DNA of 64,000 bases, from assembly GCA_002150815.3 (NCBI GenBank), contig NDFF03000109.1, positions 248,001-312,000 of the forward strand, read 5' to 3'. The translations under genes and the position numbers were made by a program. Shown here in pieces: positions 21,337 to 33,200 of the stretch. The notes beneath the pieces were generated by a model. That model was not told the origin of the DNA. It searched no databases and saw only the letters and a program-made list of their open reading frames with translations. The DNA comes from Grammothele lineata. Taxonomy: Eukaryota; Basidiomycota; Agaricomycetes; Polyporales; Polyporaceae. Each line of letters starts with the position of its first letter. Positions within the stretch are counted from its first letter, which is position 1.

Positions 21337-23425
21337 ATGTCTCTCAGCCCTGCTGGAACGGTCATTCAGGACGGCGTAGAGCCCACGTCTCAGACGACTC
21401 TCATCCCCCACAATCAGCAGCCTCTGGTCACCAAGACCTATCCCAACGAAGTCGATCTCGACAGGCTCATTCAGAATGCTGCCGCCGCGCAGGAGAAGTG
21501 GGCGCGCGTGCCCCTTCAGCAGCGCATTGCCATAGGCCGCGCGTTTATGGCGAGTGCAGATTGTATGCGCGAAGAGCAGTATCCGCTGAATACGCGTCTT
21601 GCTACAGGAGGAGTTTGGGAACATGCGCGACGAGATTCCGATGGAACTTACGCTCCAGATGGGCAGGTGAGTGTCTTACCGTTCGCGTATTGCGGATTCA
21701 TACATATCGATGTCCGCACAAGGCCTGTTTCTCAGGTTGCTGGCGAGGTCCGTGGAACGCTCGACCGCGCCGACTACATGCTCTCCATTGCAGAGAAGGC
21801 GCTTGCCGATGTTACCCTCGAGGACACCGACAAGCCAGGTTTCCGTCGCTTCATCAGGCGCGCCCCCATGGGTGTCATCCTCGTCGTCGCGCCGTGGAAG
21901 TACGTCGTTTAAACCTCGCGCGCGAAACTATCCCGATATCTAACGACTCCTGCCCAGCTACCCGTACCTCGTAATGGTGAACTCCGTCCTCCCCGCTCTC
22001 ATCGCCGGCAACTCTGTCATCCTCAAGCCATCTCCACAAACCCCGCTCTCTGCGGAGCGCTTTGCGCTTGCGTTCCACAAGGCTGGCGTGCCCAAGGACG
22101 TCCTCCAGGTCGTACACTTGAGCCCCAAGCTGACCACCCGTGCAGTCGCCCACCCACTCGTCGACTTCGTCGCGTTCACGGGCAGCGTCGCTGGTGGCCG
22201 CGCTGTCGATATCGCTGCTGCGGAAGCGAAGGGCTTCAAGGGGGTCGGTCTAGAGGTGAGCGATTTCGTTGATAAGGACTGAGATAGGGCTGTGATTGAT
22301 ATGAGCGTAACGGCTAGCTCGGAGGCAAGGACCCCGCCTACGTTCGCCCAGACGCGGACTTGGACTACACCGTTGCTGAACTAGTTGATGGTGAATTTAC
22401 ACATTTAATCCACGTTACGCATATCTCTAACGCATGTTCGCAGGCGCGTTGTTCAACTCTGGTCAGAGCTGCTGTGCCATCGAGGTAAGCGGCCAGTGCC
22501 TTGTAACGTCCATGGTAGCTCACTCATGGGTCACATTAGCGCATATATGTCCACGAATCAGTATACGACACTTTCGTGGAGAAATATGTGGACCTCGTCA
22601 AGGTATATTGTTCCGTTTGGTCATATGTTGTCATGCTGACCTGATTTCATGTGTAGAAATATAAACTCGGTGATCCCACAACCACCGACGTCAACTTGGG
22701 GCCGGTTTGCAGCGTGGCCAGCGCTGAGCGCATCCGGAAACAGGTCGCAGACGCGGTCAAGGCGGGTGCGAAAGCGCTCATCCCAGAGGATTTATTCCCG
22801 GCCGCGCAACCGTATGTCAAATTTGCCGTATTACATTTTACACATGATCTGTGGCTCACGAAGCTCGTAGAGGGACCGCATATGTTGCCCCTCAAGTGCT
22901 GGTCGACGTTAGCCATTGTGAGTTTATCACCTTTCACGCACAAAGTTAACGCGCTAACCAGTTGTGGCTAGCCATGGAGGTTATGATGGTGTGTTCCCAG
23001 TCTATGTATGCGCCGTTTTCTCTGGCACTCACGACTGTGTATAGGAAGAAACGTTCGGGCCCGTGATTGGAATCCAGAAGGTCACCTCGGACGAGGAGGC
23101 CATCGCCCTAATGAACGACTCGCCGTACGGCCTCACCGCGTCCGTATGGACGAACGCGGACGCCAACCCCGCATCGCAGGAGGCGTTCCTAACGCTCGTG
23201 GACGAACTACAGACGGGCACAGTATTCCTCAATCGGTGCGACTACCTCGATCCCGCGCTCGCGTGGACTGGTGTGAAGAACAGCGGACGGGGAGTCAGCT
23301 TGAGCAAGTTCGGTGAGTGTACTCAGCGGGCGCTGTCGATGACGTTGTGAGACTAACGGGACTGGCAAGGCTACGACCAGCTCACGCGGGCAAAGAGTGT
23401 CCACATGAAGATCAAGACGGCCTAA
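21337..23425 (+). CDS. NAD(P)-dependent aldehyde dehydrogenase
   Basis: Oxidises an aldehyde to the acid; the substrate cannot be told. The protein starts MSLSPAGTVIQDG and shows the ALDH fold: VAGEVRGTLDRADY, VAPWNYPYLV (nucleotide-binding Trp-Asn), GNSVILKPS, FTGSVAGGRAVDIAAAE, the catalytic-Glu motif LELGGKDP, the catalytic-Cys motif FNSGQSCCAIER, EETFGPVIGIQ and a C-terminal KNSGRG. About nine short introns are needed. The first (21550-21607) starts with GCGAGT, a GC-AG intron, and is required to join IAIGRAFM to EEFGNMRDE. The gene is divergent from MID1 across 316 bp. Exact borders of exons 4-9 are approximate. It resembles the semialdehyde/fatty aldehyde branch but lacks features to decide. 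Confidence 0.88.
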
Positions 23426-23851
23426 GGTAGTGTACGAATGGATAGTGAAGTGTTGCATGTAGACTGTAATCTATCTCCGCGCTACGGATTGTATGGTTAC
23501 GACAGTGTGCGCTTTATGTGGACCACGCGACGTAAAGCCCCATTCTAATGTTGTGATCAGCGCGGCTATTGTGGCCTTTTAGGCGGCCCACATTCCCGCC
23601 GATCATACTCAATGCTCAAGGGACCCACACGATCCGGTAGATCTAGCACAGGCATGCAACGGGGGACCGAATATTGAAGGCGCCGGGACGTAGTTTGCAA
23701 TGATGCGAAAGAGAGTTGGGGACACAGATCTGACATTATCTCTCGGCTGAGGAGGTACATACATCAAGCTAACGACTAATGGGAACTTTCTCCGAACGCT
23801 TGAACCCGACTATAGAGCCGCGCTTCGCCCGGTGCGCATTGTGTGGACCCT
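23426..23851. other. Intergenic between convergent genes
   Basis: About 425 bp between the aldehyde dehydrogenase stop and the stop of the minus-strand gene at 23852. No further feature is visible. Confidence 0.4.
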
Positions 23852-25781
23852 TCAAGCGGCAGCAAAGACAGCCGAAGCGGAGACCCGGTCCATCGTCGCC
23901 TTCTTCTTGGGGAGGAGCCTGGACGGGCTCTCGGTGAAGGCGGAGCCATTCACCGCGGAGCCGTTGACCGCTGCGTCGATCTTGTCGACGAGCCCGTTCA
24001 CGCCGGCCTCGTACGTCGCTGCCTGGCTGTCCTCACCGGAGGCGGGCACCGCCGCGGCGAAGTTGGACGGGAGAGGCTGGACCTGCGGACGCAGACGCCG
24101 CGCATGACGGGAAGGGTCAGTGGCCGAGCGGGGAAAGGGAAGGAGGGAGGAAGACGCACCTCGTTGTCGTTCCACGCCATGGACGCGGGGTTGACCGCGA
24201 TGCAGATCTTGACGATGCCCGAGACATAGCGGACGACGCTGCCGGAGAGCTCGGTGATACGGCCGCCGGAGGCGAGAAGGAAGTTACGGAGCTGCATCTC
24301 GGCGTCGCGGCAGCTGGCGGAGCGGGGAAGCTCGAGGTGCACCTTGCCGTACGAGACGTTACCCTGAAGGAGCCGGTGAGACGGTGGGCGGAATCACGAA
24401 GCGAGAACGACTAGGACGTACGCAGGAGAGTTTGTCAACGGTGTACCCACGCTCGACAAGGGTCTCAGAGAGCATGTTCAGGGTCTGCGAGACGTCGATG
24501 TAGGTGTCGAACGCGATCGTGGCGTCGACGGTGCGAGACTACCGAGTTGCGCGGTCAGCCTTCAATTCAAATGGGTCAGATCTCAGTATGCTTACCAAGG
24601 CAGGGGACCAGATCTCGACGTCATCGCCTCCCTCCGTGCGGACAACGAAGTTGGCCGCAGCCGCACCGGAGGGGATGAACTCGTAGCGGTTCATGGGGCT
24701 GCTCCACTGGAGGGTGAGGTTGAGGTTCTTGCTGTCCGTGAGGAGCTTCTTCCAGCAAAGAGACTTCTTGTCAAACGGAGTGGTGATGATATCGCCAACG
24801 TTATATTTGGGCGCAACACTGGACTCGTAGACGTAGAGCGCCAGATAAGGCTGGAAGTGCGTGATGACGTTGCCCCCATCTCTACGCCAAGCCAGAGATG
24901 TGGTCAATATGAGCGGGAATGGATACCGATCTACGAAGTACGTACTCAACGCCCTGGTAAACTTGGACGACTTGGGGATCCTCCTCGGGGGTACCCTTCC
25001 CTGTGACGAAGCCTAAGGTTTCGCGATGAGTGACCTGATCGAGGGAGTCCCGCCGTGTTTCGCTTACCGAAACCGATGTCGACGGCTTGGCCGCTCTCGT
25101 TGAAGACCTGGGTGGTTGTAAGACTCTTCTTCACTTTCGGGGCCTTGACAAGGGATTAGTACGAGGATGTTTGGTCGCTCATCGGTCTGAGCCCACATAC
25201 ATCGAAAGTATATCCGGAGGAGCCAGTATCCTTTCTGACTACCGTCATCTTGCCGTCCTATAGCAACAAGCATGAGTACTCCTATCGTAGCAAAAGAGGT
25301 AGGGCGCTACGCACGTCGATGTCGACGTAAGAGCCGTCCACCGTGGTGGTAAAAGAGTGACTAGCAAGCCAAGACGTTAGTCATTACTCCCTGATGAGCG
25401 AAGGTCTGAGAAACGAACGCATCGGTCCACGTGAAGTGAGGGATCTCATCGTATGCTATACCACCCGGTCAGCTCGTTAGTCTTACATGTGAGGGATGAG
25501 GCAGAGCGCACCGCCGTCCGCGAAAGTGTGCTTTCTAGATAACGACGAGAAAAATCAGGGCGGCTGCATCGACAGGACATGGTTGAGAACGTACTGCCAG
25601 ACGGTGGGGACTGGGTTGTTCACGTTATCCGGAGAGTCAAAGACGACAAAGACGGTGACGGTTTTGCCATTGAGATCACCGTCGCTGAATGAATATACAC
25701 GATTAGTAAAAAAAGAGACGTAGGCGAACAAACTGCGATCAACCTGACGATAAGGATATCCTTGTTCTGATAGTTGGGCAT
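23852..25781 (-). CDS. Uncharacterised protein, family X member A
   Basis: No domain recognised. The N-terminal region is shared with the divergent gene at 27755: MPNYQNKDILIV, GDLNGKTVTVFVVFDSPDNV, AYDEIPHFTWTDAF, DGKMTVVRKDTGS, VFNESGQAVDIGFG, DGGNVITHFQPYLALYVYE, DKKSLCWKKLLTDS and TLQWSSPMNRYEFIPSGAAAA. Many short introns (about ten exons) lie at the same places in both genes. The second half differs from member B in sequence (TVDATIAFDTYIDVSQ, VSYGKVHLELP, RYVSGIVKICIAVNPASMAW) but keeps a similar strand-helix rhythm. There is no signal peptide or membrane segment. The C-terminus is Ala/Ser-rich and ends SASAVFAAA. Coding looks intact. Its promoter and start region are copied almost exactly, in inverse, in front of member B. 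Confidence 0.72.
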
Positions 25782-26114
25782 GGTGGAGATGACGAAAATA
25801 GTAGAGGGCTTGTTCGAGGTGAGTAGACGTGAGAGCTGAGAGAAGAAACGTGTGCACGGTGAGAAGCTGCGGTGCTTGGTCTTCCGTCGACAAGGTTGCT
25901 GACCTTTATACGCCCCGCTGACCTTGCGCTGTTGTCTCGTCTGTCGCACAAACGAGAGCAAGTCGAACGTGCCTGTGTGAAGGGAACGGCGGCCGAGTAT
26001 GGTTAGCATTCGGAGAGATTGGAGTTCCGTCGCGGTTGGAGTTCCATTCAGGATACGACAAGATGGCTCTCAGGCTGCCTTGCGGTGAATGGGCGACGCG
26101 AAGTCAGGGAAGAC
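25779..26114. repeat. Inverted repeat, left arm: promoter and leader of family X member A
   Basis: About 336 bp running outward from the ATG (25781) match 27422-27757 as reverse complement. I found essentially complete identity in the parts compared; the one clear mismatch is near the distal end (GAAGTCAG against GAGGTCAG). Identity stops within the first codons of the two genes. Confidence 0.88.
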
Positions 26115-27421
26115 ATGACTATCAGCCGACCGCCACTGTGTTGCTGTGTTGTTGCTGAGCTGCAAATAACAAGAGAATGTACAGGCCTGGACACGACGGA
26201 GTCAGCTGCTTGGCGGTAATTCCAGTATGAATGGACGTACGACGTGCGCCCGAGTCACAGAATTGATGCCGAGGGCACTAACTGAGTTTCAGCAGGGTCA
26301 TTGTCATTTCCCTCGATGACGGAATCTGCAGCCGTTTGTCGTTCATGGGGTTAGACAATAGGAGGAAGTGCGGAGGAAAATCCTACTGGAAGCTAAGGAC
26401 GAGTTAGTCCTCCCTCGAGTCGATCCACAAGTGCATGTCGAGTAAACCTAATCAAGACATACATTTGTCCCGGCAACTTCCCAAGCGGGGCAGGGGCTGA
26501 AGAACACTACCTTAGGAGAACGCGGAGTTAGCGCAAGGCACACTGGCAGGCCCCTTCTCAGGAATTTCATCTCGCGGAGACAAAGAAAGAGGCATCTGCA
26601 CACACCCGCGCCACCGCCATGACATTTCGCTTGCGCGTTGCTTCCGTGAGAGACGAGCCCCGGACGGGCGGTGAACCGGAGGCTTTACACTCGGAAGGGA
26701 CATGCCAGTCAAGGACGTTGTCAAGCTTGTGTTAGAGTTTGACAGGCCCCGCATCCGCGACTCTCGGATTCGCGGACCTTGCGCGGCGCGGGATAGGCCA
26801 CGTGTCCGCGTCTCGGGCGTCTGCCGAGTCCCCGCGGCGGCGCGGCCGTCTCTCGTTGCTTGCTGCTCTTTCAGCTGCTCCCTAGCTGCTCCCTGACGTA
26901 CATATCGTCCGCTATTACAACGGTGCCAAATATTCGTTGCCTGGATATACCCGCATTGTTGCCCATCATTTGCTGGTAAGAGGCGACCTTGAACTCTGAT
27001 AACCTCGCGAAACTTTGCAGTACTTACTTACTTGGACAGACGTGCTCCGATAGATTGCCAACCTTTCAAGTTGTCCTGAGTACAGAATCCGGCGACAAAA
27101 AATCGCCGCAGCTTGTCAGAGAGCCAGGACACGCTCCAACAGGGTCGGGCTCGGTCCCCGCTTCCGCGTCAGTGCGACGTCGGCATCTGCCACCCATGCG
27201 TGGCGCCTCCTGCGCGCGCCGTCGCCGGCGTTATCCACGGAAGGATACGCGCCCCCCATAACCCCGGCGGCAGGCCTTGCCTAGCCTCTCGCCGTATGTC
27301 AATCCATTCCGTGCTTCTTGCCAGATTTTTGATGTCATCATTGTATCTATGTCACCCTGCACAAACAGGTAGATCCCAAACTTATTGCGTTTTCGCCACT
27401 CGTGGTCAGCCGGATACCAAC
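26115..27421. other. 1.3-kb spacer between the inverted promoter arms
   Basis: I see no gene, motif or transposon end in this stretch. A short run of repeated AGCTGCTCCCT words occurs near 26872-26893. Confidence 0.45.
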
Positions 27422-27757
27422 GTCTTCCCTGACCTCGCGTCGCCCATTCACCGCAAGGCAGCCTGAGAGCCATCTTGTCGTATCCTGAATGGAACTCCAA
27501 CCGCGACGGAACTCCAATCTCTCCGAATGCTAACCATACTCGGCCGCCGTTCCCTTCACACAGGCACGTTCGACTTGCTCTCGTTTGTGCGACAGACGAG
27601 ACAACAGCGCAAGGTCAGCGGGGCGTATAAAGGTCAGCAACCTTGTCGACGGAAGACCAAGCACCGCAGCTTCTCACCGTGCACACGTTTCTTCTCTCAG
27701 CTCTCACGTCTACTCACCTCGAACAAGCCCTCTACTATTTTCGTCATCTCCACCATG
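27422..27757. repeat. Inverted repeat, right arm: promoter and leader of family X member B
   Basis: Reverse-complement partner of 25779-26114. It includes a GCGTATAAAGG box (TATAAA at 27626-27631) about 125 bp before the ATG at 27755; the same box is in the left arm. Confidence 0.88.
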
Positions 27758-29639
27758 CCCATCTACCAGAACAAGAACATCAACATTGTCAGGTGCGGCA
27801 CCTCATGGTATACTTTCTACAAACCTTCGCTTACCGTGCATGTCTTTCTAGCGACGGTGACTTGAACGGTCAGGACGTGACCGTCTTCGTCATTTTCGAC
27901 TCTCCGGACAACGTCAACGATCCCTCGCCGATTGTATGGCAGTAAGTGGATAAAACCGCTTCATAGATAATTTCGGTGCTAAAGGACCGGTTTATACAGG
28001 AAGCACACCTTTTCCGACGGAGGTACGAGTACTCTTTTACCGCTCTAACTTGGCAACAAGAGTTAACTCTCCCCTGAAGCCTACGATCAGATCCCGCAAT
28101 TCACCTGGACCGACGCGTACATGTTCCCCGAGTTTACTTGATGAATAGTTCACTAACTTCTTGATTCATCTATTTATCAGTCATTGCTTCAGCACCGCTA
28201 CTGACGGCTCCTACGTCGACATCGACGTGCGTCATTTCTACGTTGAATCAACTTGTGGCACTGCTCACATCTTATGTCCAGGATGGCAAGATGACTGTCG
28301 TTAGGAAGGACACGGGTTCCACCGGCTACACCTTCGACGTCAGTGATGTTCACGTTGTTGGTGGGCCTTGCCTCTGACATGACTCGCAGGCCCCCAAGGT
28401 CAAGAAGAGTCTTGTCACCACTCAGGTATTCAACCAGGCTGGTCAACCCGTCGACGTCGGCTACGGTGAGTAATTCGAAGCCAATTAGCCCTCCCTCTCG
28501 CGTAGTCCTGACAGCATACCAGGGTTTGTCACTGGCAAAGGTACGCCCGATGAGGACCCGCAAATTGTCCTTTTATACTCGCAAGTCGAGTGAGTGTTCG
28601 CCACCTTTTACCCCGATGGTACGAAGTTAACACGCTCCCCTACGCAGCGATTCGGCCAACGTCATCACCCACTTCCAGCCTTACCTCGCTATCTACGTCT
28701 ACGAGACAAGCAAGGCCCCGAACTACGGCGTTGGCTCAGTCGTGAAAACCGCCTTCGACAAGAAGGCGCTTGCTTGGAAGAAGCTCCTCACGGACAGCAA
28801 GGACCTCAACCTTACTCTCCAGTGGAGCAGCCCCATGAACCGCTACGATCTCGTCCCCTCCGGCGCAGCCGCCGCTAGTGCTGCATTCGCCGCAAACAGC
28901 TTCGCCGCTCTGCCTGGCATGCCCCCCTCGAGTGACGCGTCTACCAACCGCTCCAACGCCATCGAGAAGGTAAGGAACTTCATACGACGATATTGCGGCG
29001 TGCTCACGTCCGATACAGCACCAGTACAGCGCGACGGTCGAGCTCGCCATCGACGTCGCCCTCGAGCGCCTCATCCAGATCACTCTAGCCACCACCTCGC
29101 TGATCAAGCTCGGCTACGAGGTCACTGTGACCATCGCGGTACGCTCCTCATACGCCGCATCAGTAATCCAGATGTTGACTTCCGCGCCACTTGTGTACCC
29201 ACAGGCCGACTGGCAGGATCCCGCGGTCAAGTTCGACCTCGTCCTCCCGATTGGCTTTTGCCTCCAGCGTGCCGAGTGGGACCTCACGAACGCGTTTGAC
29301 GACGTCAGGAACTTCATGGCGATCTCGCAGCGTAGCGGCAAAGCGCAAACGTACGCCCTCGGGGCTTACCGCTCCTGGCACTCTATCAGCCCTGCCTCCG
29401 AGGATTGGATCAAGAACGCCTCGGTACGCACGCTTCGTATCATCAGTTCGAAGCTTTTTGGCTGACGCCTTTCCAACTTCCTTGATTGCTAGGGCGAAGT
29501 GGTGGGTACTGCCCAGGCCGCAAAGGCGGCCCCTCAGGCTATGGCTGCGGTCACCAACGCCAGCAAGGCTCCTGCTGCTGCGTCCGCCGCTACTACTGGT
29601 ACCATCAGCCGCAAGAAGAAGGTTATCACCGGCATGTAA
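27755..29639 (+). CDS. Uncharacterised protein, family X member B
   Basis: Paralogue of the divergent gene at 23852-25781. Exon 1 is 27755-27792 (MPIYQNKNINIV), exon 2 27852-27941 (GDLNGQDVTVFVIFDSPDNV), followed by about eight more. Shared blocks: YDQIPQFTWTDAY, DGKMTVVRKDTGSTGY, SANVITHFQPYLAIYVYE, DKKALAWKKLLTDSKDL and TLQWSSPMNRYDLVPSGAA. The C-terminal half (SATVELAIDVALERLIQI, FDLVLPIGFCLQRAEWDL, YALGAYRSWHSISPASEDW) is not alignable by eye with member A beyond general pattern, and is followed by an Ala-rich tail ending SRKKKVITGM. No known domain, no signal peptide. Function unknown. Confidence 0.74.
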
Positions 29640-29842
29640 GGGGATGAGCCTGGTCGCTCTCGCTCAATAATCCTCATAGGCTGTCGTCGTACCGTAATGT
29701 GTCGAGCTTTGTAGCACGACTTAGTTTGTCCGCGATCTCTTGAAATACAATCAGTATATTGCTGCTGCCAGAAGACATGAATGAGATCGTTACTCAGCCG
29801 AACTGTTCAATTCAAGCCTGCTAACAGTTGTTCGATACTACT

Positions 29843-30065
29843 CTAGCCTGGCTTGGGAGCCTGAAGGTAGTCCATACCCGGCTTGCGTATACAGCCGAGT
29901 TCGTTTCGTGAGAAAAAATCGTTCGCCATGTGAACGATCTCGTGGTCGAAGGTCTCGCCTCGGAGAAAGCCATGATACAAAAAGAAACCCAGATCGCATC
30001 GATCGCATGCTACTTTGGATGCTCTCAGCAGCATTCGATGTCATCTCAGTTTTCGTTAACACCAA
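29843..30065 (-). other. Possible small coding sequence, unsupported
   Basis: A minus-strand frame reads CDRCDLGFFLYHGFLRGETF then DHEIVHMANDFFSRNE and stops at 29843. The residue mix looks protein-like, but there is no good start, splice support or recognised family. The rest of 29640-30268 shows nothing else. Confidence 0.2.
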
Positions 30066-30268
30066 CGTCGCTTAGGAGAGATGCGCTGCACCAGTGATGG
30101 GTGAGGTGCGTCATGGGCGTGAAAGACCGTAGAGATGCACAAAGCAAAAGGCGGCAGGTAAGCAAACTTCGCAAGCAGAGTTCGAGCCATGAGAGATCGG
30201 GTGAGCAGTAAGTGTAGGATGAACGCTGTATCTACCAATGTACAAAGGTCTCGGACTCCGCCTTAAAT

Positions 30269-33200
30269 CTACTTCATTTTCGTGAACATCTCGATCGAGT
30301 GCTCAAGGAGCTTGATATCCGCCTCCAACGTTTTCCGCTGTGAACACAAAATGTCATCAAAATACGAACCAGCACAGTCATCGAGATTAAGCACGCACCT
30401 TCTCCTCATTTGCAAGCCGGACATTCGCGGGCACGGTCGACTCGTAGTCGCCCTGCGCCTCGATCTTCTCGATCTTCGACAGGTTCATCTTCGCAAGCGC
30501 CAGCTTCTTCTCGCACTTGTTGATCTCGCCATCAAGGTCAACCTGGCCCTATGGTTCCAAATTATAAATCGGTCAGCCACGAGCAACACGTCGATAGCGA
30601 ACGCAGGCCACGCACCCTGACGAGGATGTGCGTGAAGATTGTGGGTGTGAGCACCTCCGAACCGCATCCCTCCGGAACGCCGCTGATGTCGCGCACAACC
30701 TCAACGGACTTGCAGTTCTTCGTCAGCGCGAGGAACGTCGGTACCTGCGAGGTGAACAGCGCAGCTTCAAGCTCGGTCTCCGCGCGTATGTACACTGTCA
30801 TGTACTCGTCAGGGTTATGGTAGAACGCAATTAAGGGCGTAGAGCTGACCGTGAAGGTTCTGCTGGATATTATAGGAAGCGGCAAGCCCACGGACCGACT
30901 TGACGGCGGAGAAGACGAGGTCGAAGTCGCGCTCAGCTTGGGAAAACTCGAAAGACTTGTCCTGTAATTGATGGTTGGGTAAGCCCACCATCTCTCGAAC
31001 TGTGAGGCGCGGAAAAACTTACAAAGGTAGGGTACTTGGAGAGCATGATAGAAGGCGTAGGGTCGTTCGGACGGCGCGGTAGGCGCTGCCAGAGCTCCTC
31101 GGTGACGAACGGCATGAAGGGATGAAGGAGGCGGAGACCGTGGTCGAGACAAGTATAGAGGGTCTGCTGTGCGGACTTGCGTGTCGTCTCAGACGCGGAC
31201 TCGTCCGTCATGGGCTTCATGGCTTCCTGATAACGGCGCATCGATAATCAGGAGAAAGTCTTGTACGCGAGAATGAGAAGCTTACGATGTAGACGTCACA
31301 TAGCTCGTACAGCCAGAAGTTGTATACGGCGTTCGTCGCGTTCATGAAGTTGCGTTCGGCGAGCTGCTTGTTGATCTCTTCCGCAGCGAGGTTTAGTTTC
31401 TGTAGAATCCACTTCTCGACGAGGCTCTCGTTGCCCGTGGGCTGCCAGGACGGCTATCAGCAGAATGATGGATGTCACATATAAACAACACTGACCTTGG
31501 GCGTGGGCTCAGGCACGAACTTCTCGTCAAGCTTGAGCATCGCGAACTTGGTGGCGTTGAAGATCTTGTTGCAGAACTTGCGGTAACCCTCTACACGCAG
31601 AATCTCGAGGTTGATATCGCGTCCTACCGCCCTGCCTTTTAGCATGCTACTCCGGGAATCATCATCGATGACTATGCGTACCTCCACCCGAGTACGCGCA
31701 GAGCGCAAACCGCAGCGCGTCCGTACCGCACTGAGGAATACCCTTCGGGAAGTCCTTCTTCTGGCCCGCCTTCGCCTTGGTAATCTCCTTCTCGTCGAGG
31801 TTGCCCTCGTAGAGCTTCTGGTGGAGCGCCTCGAGGTCAAGACCCTGGATGACGTCGATCGGGTCGATGACGTTTCCGAGCGACTTCGACATCTTGCGCC
31901 CGTGCGCGTCGCGGATCATCGCGTGGCAGTACACCTCGGAGAAAGGAACCTTACCCGTGAGGTGAACGCCGAGGAGGACCATGCGCGCTACCCAGAAGAA
32001 GAGGATGTCCCAGCCGGTCTCGAGGATCGAGGACGGGTAGAAGAGGTCGAAGTCTTTCGTCTGGGGTGATGATGAGTATGATAATGCTTTCGTCATACGT
32101 TTGGGCATACCTTCTCGGGCCAACCCATGATAGACCAGGGCCAGAGACCGGAGGAGAACCAGGTGTCGAGGACGTCCTCGTCCTGCTCAAGCGAGAACTT
32201 GGCGCTGCCTGCGAGCTTCTTCGCGTTCGCCGTTGCCTCCTCGAGCGTGCGCCCAACAACCCAATGCTTGCCGTCGTTGCGCTGCGTCAAGCAATTAGTG
32301 GGCACGCAAAAGTCCGATGACTACAAAACACACATCCTGCTCCTGACCGTCGATGTTGACGAAGTAGGCCGGACACCTGTGGCCCCACCACAGCTGACGC
32401 GAGATACACCAATCCTGGATACCCTCCAGCCAGCGGTACCACTCTGACTCGGACGACTTCGGAGCGATGTCCAGCTCGCCCGCCCGTGTTCGCTGCGACC
32501 GTCGTCAGCGTGTTTCGGTAATTTCCAACATGATCATTAACGGTTCTACCTTGAGCGCCTCCTCAGCCAAGGGCTTACAGTTAACCCACCACTGCGGCTT
32601 GAGGATAGGCTCAATAACGTCGCCAGACTTGCTGTACGGGAGTCAGAAAATGTTACAGATGGGTACGATATATGATCGAACCTGCAGATAGGGATCTGCA
32701 TCGGGTTGTCCTTCGTCTCCACATACAGGCCAAGGTCCTTCAAAGCCTTCACAACAGCAACACGTGCGTGGAAGCGCTTCATGCCCTTGAATTTCTCGCC
32801 AGCGTTCTCGTTGAATGTACCATCGTCGTTCAGAATGTTGATGAAGTCGAGCTTGTGGCGCACGCCGACTTCGTAATCGTTCGGATCGTGTGCAGGAGTG
32901 ATCTTCACAGCGCCAGTACCGAAGGCCATGTCAACGACGATGGAGTCGGTAACGATGGGGATGCGGCGATCCACGAAGGGGTGCTTCACAAACTTGCCGT
33001 GAAGGTGCTATCGAAAGTGTGAGCTGTCGCACGTCTAAGTAATTACAGTCGGCAGGACCTTGTAACGCGGGTCATCGGGGTGTACGGCAACAGCGGTATC
33101 ACCGAGCATAGTCTCGGGACGAGTGGTGGCAACAATAATCTTCTCGTCTACGAGGCATTGAGTATTCAAGCAACACGAGATGTATGCCGACCTACCTGAG

